This document shows, in pieces, positions 23,490 through 34,613 of a stretch of 64,000 bases of DNA (positions are counted from its first letter, which is position 1; every line of letters starts with the position of its first letter). Position numbers and translations under genes: made by a program. A model generated the notes under the pieces. That model saw nothing but the letters and a program-made list of their open reading frames with translations, ran no database searches and had not been told where the DNA came from. Source of the DNA: Tomocerus qinae (lineage: Eukaryota; Arthropoda; Collembola; Entomobryomorpha; Tomoceridae); assembly GCA_020055645.1 (NCBI GenBank), contig CM034547.1:21801013-21865012 (forward strand), written 5' to 3'.

Positions 23490-25919
23490 TCACATGTCTT
23501 TAGATGTATGATCAAAATCAGGAAACTTTTTGGCATGACGAGCACATACGCAACTTCGGTCGAGATTGTATCCAGGATTGCATTGGCTGCAAAGGACAGA
23601 GGAATTTTTGATCTGGCGAGATTCTCGGTGATACTGGTAACTGGCCATAGAATTTACATTTTTAGCTTCTGCCTTACTCCTATCATAAGGATTGAGCCAT
23701 TTCTCCTTTTGTTTTGCTAACGAGGCATGGGTTGGAACCGAAACCCGTTGAACAATAGCCCTATGGGTTAAATTCCTTTTGGACTGAGACTTTCGAGCAA
23801 CTGTAGCTTTCAGCATGGACATTAGATCGCTAGAGCTTTTCTTTGATAGAACATTGCTGTGCAATTGCAGACGAGTAAAATTCGCTAATTTCTTCGACAG
23901 GTATATCTCCAGTTGATTATCATTGATATTCCCCATGGATAAATTGTAAAGGACATATTTGGTGGAGTATTCTGCAGCGCCGTCCAACTCCAATGGGATT
24001 TGACTACCTTGAGACTTAGTTGTACTAGTGCTAGTTGTACTTGTCAAATCATTAGATCTTGACACATGGAGTATTTTTTCTGTTCTCCTTATCAAAGCAA
24101 TATATACTCCGCTAGAAGCGGAGCAGGGAGCTTTGTCTATCATGCCTCCTTTGAAGAATTCCTTTGGATAAGTGTCCATTATCATCTGCATATCAACCAA
24201 ATCGAAATTAACATCTCGATAGTTCCGTGACCCTTTTCTTTGCAGAATATCTTGTAGAATTCTCAATTTTCTTTTGTCTTCCATCTGCAATGCGTCTTGT
24301 AGACAATTATTTACAATATCAGCATTTTCACATTTGAGAACCGAGCAAGTTGTGTACATAATAAGTTTGGCTTGAGGAAAGGTAAGTGCATGCTTAAGGT
24401 ATCTCGTTTGCTCTCCAGTAGGTAGTTGAGATGGACCTTCTCTTGAAGAATGAACAAACGTTGACAAATGCATAAGAACCCTTTCATCACCTCCTTCTGA
24501 ACACACGTAGGCTACTGGATCTTTAAGAGCTGAGCCGGAAGAAGGAGGATTGACGAGAATTGCACAACAACCAGCGATTCTTGGATCAGATGGTTCAATA
24601 TCAAGAAATTCTTCTGCGTAAAGTCGGACATTTTGAATATTAGCTTGTCGCTTGATAAAATTAGCAATTTCTTCTAATCTATCTGATCGAATTCCAAAAC
24701 CAACTACATTAAGAGGGGGTCTTTTCGTAAATCTTTTCCTCAAAGCTTGAGCAAGAGTGTCTTTTGAATCGATTTTTACGTTTTGAGAAATATAGCGTGG
24801 AACAGCTTCTTGTAAAAGACATGCAAGATGAGCTACGGAGCGACCTGATCCAGTATGCGTCACCACGATACAATTCGGCTTTGCTATATATGTTCCTATT
24901 GAGTCAAAAATCCCTTCGTACCAATCTTCAACTGAATCGGGAGAATTTTGCAGAGCATGGGAGTGCAAATGACCGTCAAGATTCATTCTTTCCTTGAAAT
25001 ACAGTGCTTTTACCAATGTGTACACAAACATACAAGCAGATTTGTCTTGGATCACTATTTTTCCTGATGAAACTAGATTTGTTGTATCGTTTATTAAAGT
25101 TAAGCTTTTAGAATGAAGTCTAATCAAGTCATCATGATTGGCATCAGGGCAGAAATAATCTTCTTGAATTAATATATCATCTTCAACCCTAGTTTTCATT
25201 AATCCAATCGTCCGAAACACTTCAGTTATCTCGTCAATATTTGTCTTTTTTAAGTTTACCCAAATGTACAAAGGATTCTTATCAATGTGCTGTTGGTGAC
25301 GTAACTTTTCGGGGAGAAGATACTCCAATGTAGCAGCTTCGTGCTTGATACGAAGACGAGCCATATGTGCCATGACTTTTGTCCGTGAATCTAATATAGC
25401 ATCTTGTAAAAGAGAGAATTTGTGCGACAGTGGAGGATCCGCAGGTGATATTCTAAAATTCCTTTCCAACAAATCGTACATGGTCACCAAAATCTCTTCC
25501 GTGCCGTATTTCATTAGATTAGGATATCTCGCTTCAAAGGAACTTGCCTTCAAAGCGTCATTAAGAAACGATGAGTATTTCAGGATGGAAACTGTCAATT
25601 CATACGTTAAAATCCTTTCCTTATCATCAGTGAATTTAGGACGCTTTATCTGCTCATTGGGAGCACGAAGAGCTCGCAGGATTTGACAAGCCTTCTTCCG
25701 ATGAGCAGAGTCAAAGCGAGATTTCAATGGAGGAGTCGTCAACAACTTTTTTTGAAGTATTTCCATCTGCATATCCATGTCAATTTCATATTGATGGCTA
25801 CTATCTTTAGCAGCTATTGTAGAATTTGGCCTAAATTTAGTTCCCGACAGTCCGAAATTTAATTTGGTTCGATCTAATGTTTGCATCATTTTAGACATTT
25901 TTCTGCGAATCAGGTGCAT
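23490..25919 (-). CDS. NSUN7-like RNA cytosine methyltransferase-fold protein, single exon
   Basis: One open frame of 809 codons without introns, starting at ATG 25919. A TTAG preceding the start could alternatively be an acceptor with an upstream exon. The C-terminal half has the Rossmann methyltransferase layout of NSUN proteins: a GSGRS-containing segment, LNVVGFGIRSD, DPRIAGCCAILVNPPSSG, and the motif VI region LIMYTTCSVLKCENADIV. The motif VI Cys (TCS) is present. At motif IV, where active enzymes have PCSG, it reads PPSSG, so that Cys is Ser. APCSASSGVYIALIRR resembles the end of the catalytic fold. A small Cys cluster (CSQC...CVC) lies near the C terminus. NSUN7 is the best family match by length and by the long N-terminal helical region. 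Activity is doubtful. Confidence 0.8.
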   Translation of the reverse strand: MHLIRRKMSKMMQTLDRTKLNFGLSGTKFRPNSTIAAKDSSHQYEIDMDMQMEILQKKLLTTPPLKSRFDSAHRKKACQILRALRAPNEQIKRPKFTDDKERILTYELTVSILKYSSFLNDALKASSFEARYPNLMKYGTEEILVTMYDLLERNFRISPADPPLSHKFSLLQDAILDSRTKVMAHMARLRIKHEAATLEYLLPEKLRHQQHIDKNPLYIWVNLKKTNIDEITEVFRTIGLMKTRVEDDILIQEDYFCPDANHDDLIRLHSKSLTLINDTTNLVSSGKIVIQDKSACMFVYTLVKALYFKERMNLDGHLHSHALQNSPDSVEDWYEGIFDSIGTYIAKPNCIVVTHTGSGRSVAHLACLLQEAVPRYISQNVKIDSKDTLAQALRKRFTKRPPLNVVGFGIRSDRLEEIANFIKRQANIQNVRLYAEEFLDIEPSDPRIAGCCAILVNPPSSGSALKDPVAYVCSEGGDERVLMHLSTFVHSSREGPSQLPTGEQTRYLKHALTFPQAKLIMYTTCSVLKCENADIVNNCLQDALQMEDKRKLRILQDILQRKGSRNYRDVNFDLVDMQMIMDTYPKEFFKGGMIDKAPCSASSGVYIALIRRTEKILHVSRSNDLTSTTSTSTTKSQGSQIPLELDGAAEYSTKYVLYNLSMGNINDNQLEIYLSKKLANFTRLQLHSNVLSKKSSSDLMSMLKATVARKSQSKRNLTHRAIVQRVSVPTHASLAKQKEKWLNPYDRSKAEAKNVNSMASYQYHRESRQIKNSSVLCSQCNPGYNLDRSCVCARHAKKFPDFDHTSKDM

Positions 25920-27553
25920 ACCTAATGGGAGAAAATACAAGAGATGATATTAATCTAAATGTCATAATAATACAACGAGGAATAGCAATATAATTATTTT
26001 TAGACTAAAATTAAACCCTTTTCCTGGAATTTAGTTTTCTAACATTTTCACTAAATTAAGTAAAAATCAAATGTGCAGAGTAGTATATTAGATACCATGT
26101 TATGCAGATCTATCAATAGATACTCGCAACTTCAGATGCTTAGTGCACTGATGATATCAAGGGTGGTTTATTAGATGCAACTACCATGATTCCCCAGCGT
26201 AGACAAAAGTCAAAATTTTAATAAAAATGTACTCAATAGTGTGGACAAAATTACTAACAATACAGTTTTCCATAGTTAAAAATTCTATGTTGCTACGATA
26301 TGCGATATAAGATACACACAACTAAAGGAATGAGGTAGTAATATTCTACAGACATTTATTTGAAGTTCGTCTAAATTGGTCTGCGGTTTCCTTTGTGTGC
26401 ACACTGTATTTTCAGTGACATTTTTTATAAAAAATTCATTGCACAAAAAACGGATAAAATTTTAATTCAGGTAGTGTTACTAATTCCAAAAAAACATTTA
26501 CCAGGTTACCCATGCCCTATGGTACTCTGAGTCATTATCAAAATGGTTTACGAAAATAAAAACATATTTAACCTATCTGTGTTAACCTACATAATATATC
26601 CAGTAACATACTGACATAATGACATGACCCAAATATAATTTCATTTTCTAAATATTTCAAGGTTTGCTCCACTAATCCTAGGATATTGTTAATGTAGTAT
26701 GCAGAGCATTTAAAGAAGTCGCTATGTGTGAATGTAATATGGAGTTGTGGAAAAACAGCACACATCATATCGGTGTGTTAGTGTCTGGTATCTTGTGCAT
26801 ACGGTATCCTTATACTCTAGGTGCACATGACATCGCTAATTACTGCCATAAACACTTCAGCTTACTACTTTCTTGTGTCATCCTTAGTAGATATTGCTGT
26901 ATGCATTGGTTATCGTCTTTAGGTCGTAAGAACTTGTTCATAGTATGTGAGATGACGGACACTACATTAGCATGCTCTGAAGACAAACTAGCCGGTGGTC
27001 CAAATGATAAGAATTAAGAATGAACGAACTACATGAATTCAATTTCGTCCGTAAATGTGTGTATAGGCCTGACATTTCTATACTTAAGAATAGCAATTAT
27101 TCAATGTTTATAACTTTATATAGTTTTCGAAGACAGTACATGAAAAATCTTCTTGTTTACTTGAACAAGACTATTGATTTTTGTTATAGGTATGTACGAT
27201 TTCATACATTAACTAAAAAATGGATGTACAAAGGTCGATATAAGGTATGCAAGCATGTATATTTAGAGGTAATAAGCTTATTTTTTAAGTAAAGTACGAG
27301 TACAAACCGATTATTGTAATCAGTAATATTACTGATACATGTCATCAGCATAAGTCCCATGATGCGATGATTTTCCGATTTCTGAAATGCACATGACTAG
27401 TTTTTGTCACCTGAACGGAACTACGGAGAACAATGACATATTAGCCCCATTACCAAGTAAGTCAGCACATCTAGTATCATGATCATCGCAGAAAAGAAAC
27501 CAGCAGTACCTATTCATTAGAAATAGAATGACTTATTGCCTCATAATTTTAGG
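25920..27553. other. Intergenic, no gene seen
   Basis: About 1.6 kb. Open frames at 26724-27017 and 27020-27292 (plus) lack recognisable domains, promoter or splice support. The distal end leads into the promoter of the peptide gene at 27.55 kb. Confidence 0.45.
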
Positions 27554-27561
27554 TATAAATA
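27554..27561 (+). promoter_or_regulatory. TATA box of peptide gene 1
   Basis: TATAAATA lies in the context AGGTATAAATACAA, 244 nt upstream of the ATG. The same sequence context occurs before peptide gene 2 (29780). A non-coding first exon follows, ending at a GTAAGA donor at 27659; the acceptor is TTTACAG ending at 27786. Confidence 0.7.
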
Positions 27562-27797
27562 CAACTTCCAGGAGAGCCTTTTCTTCATCCAGAACTAGCC
27601 ACAACTTCAGCATTCTCAGCTGTATCAAGTCACTGTAACCTATAACGAATAAAAAAAAGTAAGAAATGGTTACGGTATCCAAAAAATCTTAAAAAATTAG
27701 AGATTCTCCGAATAATTCGGTCAATTTTGTTGGAATATTAAATATACATACTACTAATAATAACATTGAACCTTAATTATTTACAGCAACCGAAATC

Positions 27798-28079
27798 ATG
27801 AAAGCAGGAACAATGTACTTTGTATTGACTGTACTTGTGATCTCCGCCATAACTGTTTCTTCACATCCCGTAGAACAAGCGGAGGGCGAACACACTCCTG
27901 ATTTGGGTTCCTCAGATTTTGTGCCTTTCGGCGAATCTGAGGCTCGGAAGGTAAATCGCCGAACCAGCACTACCGAGGGTCCTAAAATTCAAAACGATAG
28001 ATTTAGTAATAGCAGACGTGGAAGAAATTTAGCCGCTCCTGATGAAGATTCTTATGGATACGCTTCCGTTTTGGGTTAA
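27798..28079 (+). CDS. Small secreted peptide precursor 1 (DEDSYGYASVLG type)
   Basis: 93 residues without cysteine. The N terminus is a clear signal peptide (MYFVLTVLVISAITVSS). A hydrophilic spacer leads to the dibasic site SNSRR, after which the C-terminal 19 residues are GRNLAAPDEDSYGYASVLG. The coding exon is preceded by a non-coding exon and a 128-nt intron (27659-27786). AATAAA is at 28283. The paralogue at 30053 shares the signal peptide start (MK.GT), the NSRR/NSNRR cleavage site and the terminal dodecamer. The layout resembles a neuropeptide or secreted defence-peptide precursor, but the family is not recognised. There is no terminal amidation signal; Gly is the last residue, so amidation of Leu is possible. 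Confidence 0.85.
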   Translation: MKAGTMYFVLTVLVISAITVSSHPVEQAEGEHTPDLGSSDFVPFGESEARKVNRRTSTTEGPKIQNDRFSNSRRGRNLAAPDEDSYGYASVLG

Positions 28080-28288
28080 GACTTTGCTCGCAAGCAATGT
28101 CCAACCACAAGCTTTAACACTTTCATAAATCCATCTTTACAAAATGTGGACATTATTGCCAGGTTCTTGTTTATCTGCTATGTTCATTAAATTACTACTA
28201 TGTAAAATACATTTGTAAAATTATTTATTTGCCAAGCATTTGTAGGCTATGCTTGAAAAAGCCAAAAATGAATCAGAAATGAAATAAA

Positions 28289-29779
28289 AATCTAAATTTT
28301 AAATTCATAAGCGATTATAACCTTTCATTTCAACATAGAAGTAACATTTCAACGAATTCCTAAACTGCTTAAATGTGAGGTAGAAAATAATGGTTTGAAT
28401 GAGTACCAGGGTCGCAGTCAGAATAAATTTCGGGAGGGGCCCAACAAATTAGTGAAAATATGAAAAATGTTTGGGTTTTGAAGCAAAAATTCCTTTCTTT
28501 TCTTCGATTTCGGAGGGGCGCTGCGGCTCTGATGAGTACATGCAAACCATGTGCATATAAAATGGAATTCTTATACGTTGTATTAGTAGGGGTTGCGCGG
28601 TCGGGTAGGTAAGTCTTTTTCGGTTGTTGCATAAACAAATTATTAAGCATTGATTTTGTCACCTCTCTGATTTCATATAATACTATGTCATTAGTAGTTT
28701 AAGCAGACGTTATAGACAGACCACTTGCAGAATTTTAACGTAAATTTTCTTTAGCCAATTGATATGCTGCATTATAGAGTGAAATGGCATAATGTAATTT
28801 GCAAACCGGTGGATTGAAAGTTTCTTGTCTTTTACCATAAGTGAAAATTGCAAGCTTCAAGTCATTTTGACGTGCTATAAATTCATAAATACCTAAACGA
28901 CTTAAAGCTATTTAGACTAGTTGTTTTTGGTACAGAACATTGACACTGGTTTATTTCCAGAATAGTAACATGGCAATCCAGAATAGTGAGGTTAATAAAA
29001 TAATTATTTTGAAGACCAAAGATTATTTCTTGGACCTCTTATTTCAACATTTGAAGGTCCCTTATATTATTAAGTAGTGATATTGTTGTATATAGAGCTG
29101 AAGGTGTAGGGGTATCTACAATTCAATTTTATCAAAGAAGATTATCTGAAGGTAAATGTAGATCCTACTTGAAGCGACTCAATTGGTTAAGGCTTAGGGT
29201 TAACTATTACTTCTGCTGCACTCATGTCGTTCAGTGAAAAATAAATGTATGACCCAGGGAGTGTTAGCTATTGATAGTGGAATTGCATTATGAATTCTTT
29301 TTGCCGGATTTCGTGAAACGAGTGGCGAAACTATTTATAACTACTGAGGGATCAACTATTTTGAGGGGGCGTATTGAATTGAGATTTTATACTTGTTGTA
29401 TCCAATACCCTTATTTGGAAGAAATCAATGATAAGTGACAATGATGCCATGCCTATGCTTAATGCTTACTACTAGTACTATCGATTCAAATGATGTACCT
29501 ATGTTATTTTAGCTGTGTAAGTAGCTATTGTATTTGGTATAATATGGTAAGTAAAGTTCTAAACCAAACTTTGTACCACAACGCAGGAAATCTGTAATCA
29601 GTATATATGTATATACGGGCAAGTCCCATAATTTTGTGCCAAAATATACATGACTAATGTACATGTTGTCAAATAAACATAAACACGAAAAACTTAATGG
29701 CATTATTGACATTAGCCTCATTTCTAAATCAGTAATTTAGCATCATTGTAGATTTTGTCATGACCTCATTACTTTTTGG
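28289..29779. other. Spacer between the two peptide genes
   Basis: No coding exon seen. A somewhat GC-richer patch at about 28405-28530, with paired GGAGGGGC motifs, may be a remnant of a dispersed repeat. Confidence 0.4.
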
Positions 29780-29787
29780 TATAAATA
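29780..29787 (+). promoter_or_regulatory. TATA box of peptide gene 2
   Basis: TATAAATA is in the context TTGGTATAAATACAA, 273 nt upstream of the ATG, and matches the promoter of gene 1. The non-coding exon ends at a GTAAAC donor (29867); the acceptor ends at 30041, giving an intron of 175 nt. Confidence 0.7.
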
Positions 29788-30052
29788 CAATATTCGGCAG
29801 TGATTATTCATTGTGAAGAATCAGAACTTATTCCTGCAACTCTTGCTAGTTTAATTAACTAAAAAGGTAAACTTCGAAAAGCAATAAATAGGTAAGAAAT
29901 ATTTATCATGTTAACGTTGTCCACACCATCTGAAGGTGACCTTATTGACCCTTTTACATTAGCGTTCAATATTCTTTATCCTAAGTAGTTAAATAAAATT
30001 GCACTTCAAAATATGAGAATTTTCTTTATAAATTCTTACAGAAAATAAAATC

Positions 30053-30310
30053 ATGAAAACTGGAACAAGTTTATTAGTTGCGACAATACTTATCCTATCA
30101 GCTATTGTAGCTTCATCATTTCCAGCTGCAGTTGCCGAATTCCGTGGACCTTCTTGGAAGTCAGGATCCGTTTTTAGAGAAGTTAGAGCTCGAACCACGA
30201 AGCATCGTTACAGAAGGCCTCCTACAGTTAACTACAACAGTAACAGACGTGGCTATGGAAGATCATATTCAGATGAAGATTCTTATGGATATGCTTCCAT
30301 TTTAGGTTAA
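30053..30310 (+). CDS. Small secreted peptide precursor 2 (DEDSYGYASILG type)
   Basis: 85 residues without cysteine, paralogous to the gene 2.2 kb upstream. The signal peptide is TSLLVATILILSAIVASS. The middle is basic and Arg/Tyr-rich. The dibasic NSNRR is followed by a 19-residue tail GYGRSYSDEDSYGYASILG. The spacer between signal peptide and tail has diverged strongly from gene 1, whereas the last 12 residues differ at one position (V to I), which argues that the tail is the selected product. TATA box, non-coding exon and intron position are shared with gene 1. Function is unknown; a secreted signalling or defence peptide is inferred. Confidence 0.85.
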   Translation: MKTGTSLLVATILILSAIVASSFPAAVAEFRGPSWKSGSVFREVRARTTKHRYRRPPTVNYNSNRRGYGRSYSDEDSYGYASILG

Positions 30311-31651
30311 ATTTAAACAGATTTGATAAGTTGACACTGTCCTTAGCAAGTATTACACCTGTCAATTAATTATGCCAAAGACCCTTATAGCTTTAATATC
30401 GTATACTTGTTTCTCTTGAAACTTTATGTAGTATTTAGTGGACTAATTGAGATAGCAAAAAATCACAAATTCCTGTACAATGTCATAATTACAATAATAT
30501 TTATTTATTTGCAAAAAAGTACAATTTATAGAACTTAGAAATTAGTGCCTAACAAATTTTATATGCCCAAACTAATGTTATCAAACAAAACATTTATAAA
30601 ATATATTAATGTCTGCAATTCTTTAAATATTCTTGATTTGATATGCAAAGCATTAAAAGTATCACTTCTATAACAAAATATACCGAAATAAAAATTATTA
30701 CACAAACCATTTTGACATAAAAGGTAACAGCTAAAATCGGATCCACTATAATTACATACAATCGACGAATATTTTTGTGATTTGCTTATTCTTTTTAATT
30801 TTATGTCAACAAGGCACCTACATAATGCAATCTGATGCACACACACATTGTAATGAATTGTATTGCACGAAATTGATACACTATAGAAAGATAACTGTGA
30901 CTTATTGCAATTTGCATTTGCTGACCTAGAAAATTATAAAATTTCAAATGCATTCCATTTAAATAATAGTACCATTGGATTTCAATAAGCGCCCAAATAA
31001 ATACGACACTAAAGTTTACATGAGTATAGTGAATGTCATGAGCAAAACTATATACTAAGGTTCTTGGAATGTTTCTGGTTTCGTTAAGAACTTAATTCAT
31101 AACTTAAATGATTAAAGTATAAAATTCTAAAAGTTTGTAAACCACAATTTTGAGTTGTGCAGCTATACTCAGTTATAAATGTTTTGAGTTTTCAAAAAGC
31201 GGGGAATATTTTACTTAGGTTTGTATAAAATAGTGCTGTCAATTTTCAATGTGAGTAGTTATGCACTACAGATGCATTTTATTAATCTTTTTTAATTTTG
31301 TAACTCTGAATAATATACCAAAATACGTCTCAAAGCACTTAAGATGTACTCAAGAATTTCTCTGGTTGTAAAGTGTAATCTTATAACATTTAACAAGTTT
31401 CACAACGAGAAATAACGCTACTTAAGTACACATTTGGAATGTTTATGAAGGAATTTAGTTTCATTTGTTGGGAGGAAAGTATGGCTATTTGAAAAGGATA
31501 TTTAGAGTAAAATTATGCCAAGCAAATGTGGAAAGGAGTACTTTAAATTCTATCAGTCATACATCTCAGAGAATGTGTAGTTGAATTTTGAATGGCATAT
31601 TTAACAACGCACCCTTAAAGTGTAAAATGGAAGTAGGAATTTCATAAATCT
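30311..31651. other. Intergenic, no gene seen
   Basis: The 3' flank of peptide gene 2 converges on the 3' flank of the p24 gene. AT-rich, no repeats or exons recognised. Confidence 0.45.
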
Positions 31652-32614
31652 CTATGCTCTAACTTTCCCCACAGTTCCTTGAGGTTCGAATAATTTTCTG
31701 ACGAAGTAAACCTGGACTGACGTGGTCGCTATAATTATAATGCATTGAACTATAGACCAAAATGTCACGTAGGATTGATTATCTTCAAGCAAAGCGAAAT
31801 CTCTTGATTCTCTGGCTCTAGAATTGTGTAATAGTTGTAGAACTGACCCAATTCGTTGATCAACACCTAAAACATGATAACCAACATTGTTGAAACACTT
31901 TGAAAACTAATAATAATATTTCACAACTTTTGGTGGGCATTGTAATGATTTAACTGACCAGACAACATTGTCGTGAAGTTTGTCACATGAACGTCCATTG
32001 ATTCCAGTTCCTTCGTATACTTCTCCCATTCATCATACCTAAAGGCATCAAAAGAAAGATGTGTAGTTTAATTTTGCATTTCTACAGGGATTTTGTCATT
32101 TTAGTATAAGAATTTACACTGGAGCAACTATAAATTAAATAAACCTGAAGGTTGTGATGTAAATATTGACAAGTTTGGAAGCAAATCGTGAAAACTGATT
32201 GTCAACACAGACAGCATAATATCCTCCAGCGGCAGCAGTTTCTTGATAGTCAGTTTGGGCTTTCCAGGCATAAGGATGTACAATTTGTCCATTGGGATGT
32301 CTTACAGCAAAACCAGCCTGTCCATCTCCCCCTCGGAGAACTTGAAATGATACGTAGAGCGTGGATCCTGGATGAACATATTGGTAATAGCAGTCTTCTT
32401 TCCCGGCATCCACGTGGATTTTGTAACTAAACAGAAGTTTTCTCACTTGAGTTTAATCTTATCATTGAGCTGTCAAAAAGCATAGTAAATCGTTTAAAAG
32501 ATAGAGGAGACATTAAAAGAGTTTTATTTACTCCATAGCGATTCCTGGAGCATCTTCGTATATGGCTTGGCTCATCCGAGTCAATATTGACAAAATTAAA
32601 AGTTTAAAATACAT
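31652..32614 (-). CDS. p24/TMED family cargo receptor
   Basis: Four exons join in phase: 32614-32532, 32426-32145, 32038-31959, 31866-31652, encoding 219 residues. A signal peptide (KLLILSILTRMSQA) is followed by a GOLD domain beginning KIHVDAGKEDCYYQYV and including a second Cys in YYAVCVDNQF; these two form the conserved disulfide. A coiled-coil stretch with one N-glycosylation site (NFT) precedes a single transmembrane helix (IVQCIIIIATTSVQVYF). The short cytoplasmic tail begins VRKLFEP, with aromatic and basic residues as used for COPII/COPI binding. p24 proteins cycle between ER and Golgi as cargo receptors. Resemblance is closest to the logjam/TMED6-like group, but the subfamily is uncertain. 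Confidence 0.9.
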
Positions 32615-34613
32615 AATGAGCTTGTTGAGCACTTAAACGCAAAAATTGTATAAAAATAAACCACTTGTTAGATTCCAGATGTACACCGCGATAATTGTAA
32701 AGACAGACACTGTTTAATATAACTGGACATCTGGAGAAATCTATTCTACTTTCTCCAGCACTTGATACAACACAACTGTCAATGCTAAATTGTCGTCATT
32801 TGCCGCAATCTGCTTGATAATCCCGATTTTGTTATTTTGCCGAATTAAACTTCTAAGTCTGTCTGCAGCCTTCCAGTTAAACTTATTAAGCCTTTTTATC
32901 TCGAATATTTATTACCTATTTAAAATTACTGCTTATTTTTGTACGTGTATTTGACATACACTTGTATCTAAGTACGAATTTCTATGTGCTGTCAGAATAT
33001 CTTACGCTAGCTGAGCCAGGCAGGTGATAATAATGTAGATACCACATTTCTACCATTATACGACTACATTTGTTAGGATACATAAAAGACTAGAACTACA
33101 AACACACTATATGTATCCACATTTTATACTTATATAAAGCCTGCACAACATGGACAGAGCTGAGAACGAGTTAAGTCTGAGCAGCAATATAGAACTCGTC
33201 CAAAACCTGCATGATGGTGATGATTTATTCAATTAAATATTCAAAATTCAAATTAAACTTTAGCCGTAGTAATTTACATCGCATTTAGGTGTTACTCGCT
33301 CAAATCATTTGATAATGTTAAATTATTTAAGACATGGAAATAGCTGTGTTTAAAATGCTGTTTTTTCTTGTGAGAATGTACACAAAAAAATAAAAAAGTC
33401 TAAATAAATTTCCCATTCAGAATTGGAACATCGTAGATGATTTGTAACTATATTTCAATGGGTTTTCTCTCAGTATTGTACTAAAGTTACTTTGATAATA
33501 CGCAATATTTTCTTTTTCAGCGAAATCGCACCTCTATTAGTATTGAGCTACAGACTTTACCTTACGACAGATACATAATATACTTATACCACTAGAGATA
33601 GGTATAGTGAATGCAACGCAAAATCCACTTTTATATCTGTTCTTCTTCGTACTTTTGAACTTCGAATGTATTTGTCTTGCAATAGCTAGAGAATAGAAAC
33701 GAAACAGGTTGTGTTATATACTGTGACCTGTTGGATGAAATCGCCTAGGGCTTTTATCTTCTCAAGAAAGTAAACTGCAGCGCATGGCAATGCAAACCTA
33801 AGCGATAATATTTTCATCGCTGAATGCTTAAACAAACCCATGTAAATAACTTGAATTACTCATTATGTCTTCTAATACTCAAATTCTGAACGAAAGCTTC
33901 TCAAATTCCATTTGTAGATTTTTTTTTAAATGAGACAATCCAACTGTATGCAAGTGCTAATATAGTAAAGTATAATTAGCATAAATAGTATACGGATAAC
34001 TATTGGCCTATTAAATACGATTCTAAATATTTTAACCATGATAGATATGATAAGATTGTGCATTGATGGATATAAATACTCTATTAGTAAAAAAAACAGA
34101 TGAATACTATTGTGTGAATCTTATACATATACTTATATAGACTATTTACACATATACTTATACTCGGATTTAAATAGTTTAGCTGAAGGCATTCTGGGTA
34201 ATTTACGGGGCTTATCAATTCGATCGAACATTTCGGGAACTGTTTTTGCTCTACAATGACAATTTGTAAATCCTATTTTTTTCCGATCTTGGACAATACT
34301 GTTCCATATTGCATTACTGTATTCATGGACCTGTTTGAATTTGTTAAAAATGGTTAGTTGAATTATGACCAGTTATCCCAGCGGTCTAACGAATATGAAG
34401 TTTTCAACACCAAATTTTGAACACAAAAAAGAATCCAAAAACCTTTTTCATCAGCTTGCTTACTACGCTATAGTTCTGATACTGGCTATAGAGCATCTGT
34501 TATTAAAAAATAATCAAAGCATCAATTGGATTGAATAAGAAAAAAAATGCTGATGAAAAAAAGGGTTTTCATTCTGTTGTGTGTTGCAATTTGATTTTTG
34601 GAATGCTCATGTT
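32615..34613. other. Intergenic, no gene seen
   Basis: About 2 kb of AT-rich DNA with no supported exon. The proximal part is the p24 promoter. A TATATACTTATA-like stretch is near 34120-34170. Confidence 0.45.

Noticed and set aside
26724..27292. Two adjacent plus-strand frames of 90-97 codons
   Set aside because: No recognisable domain, unusual composition and no promoter or splice context.
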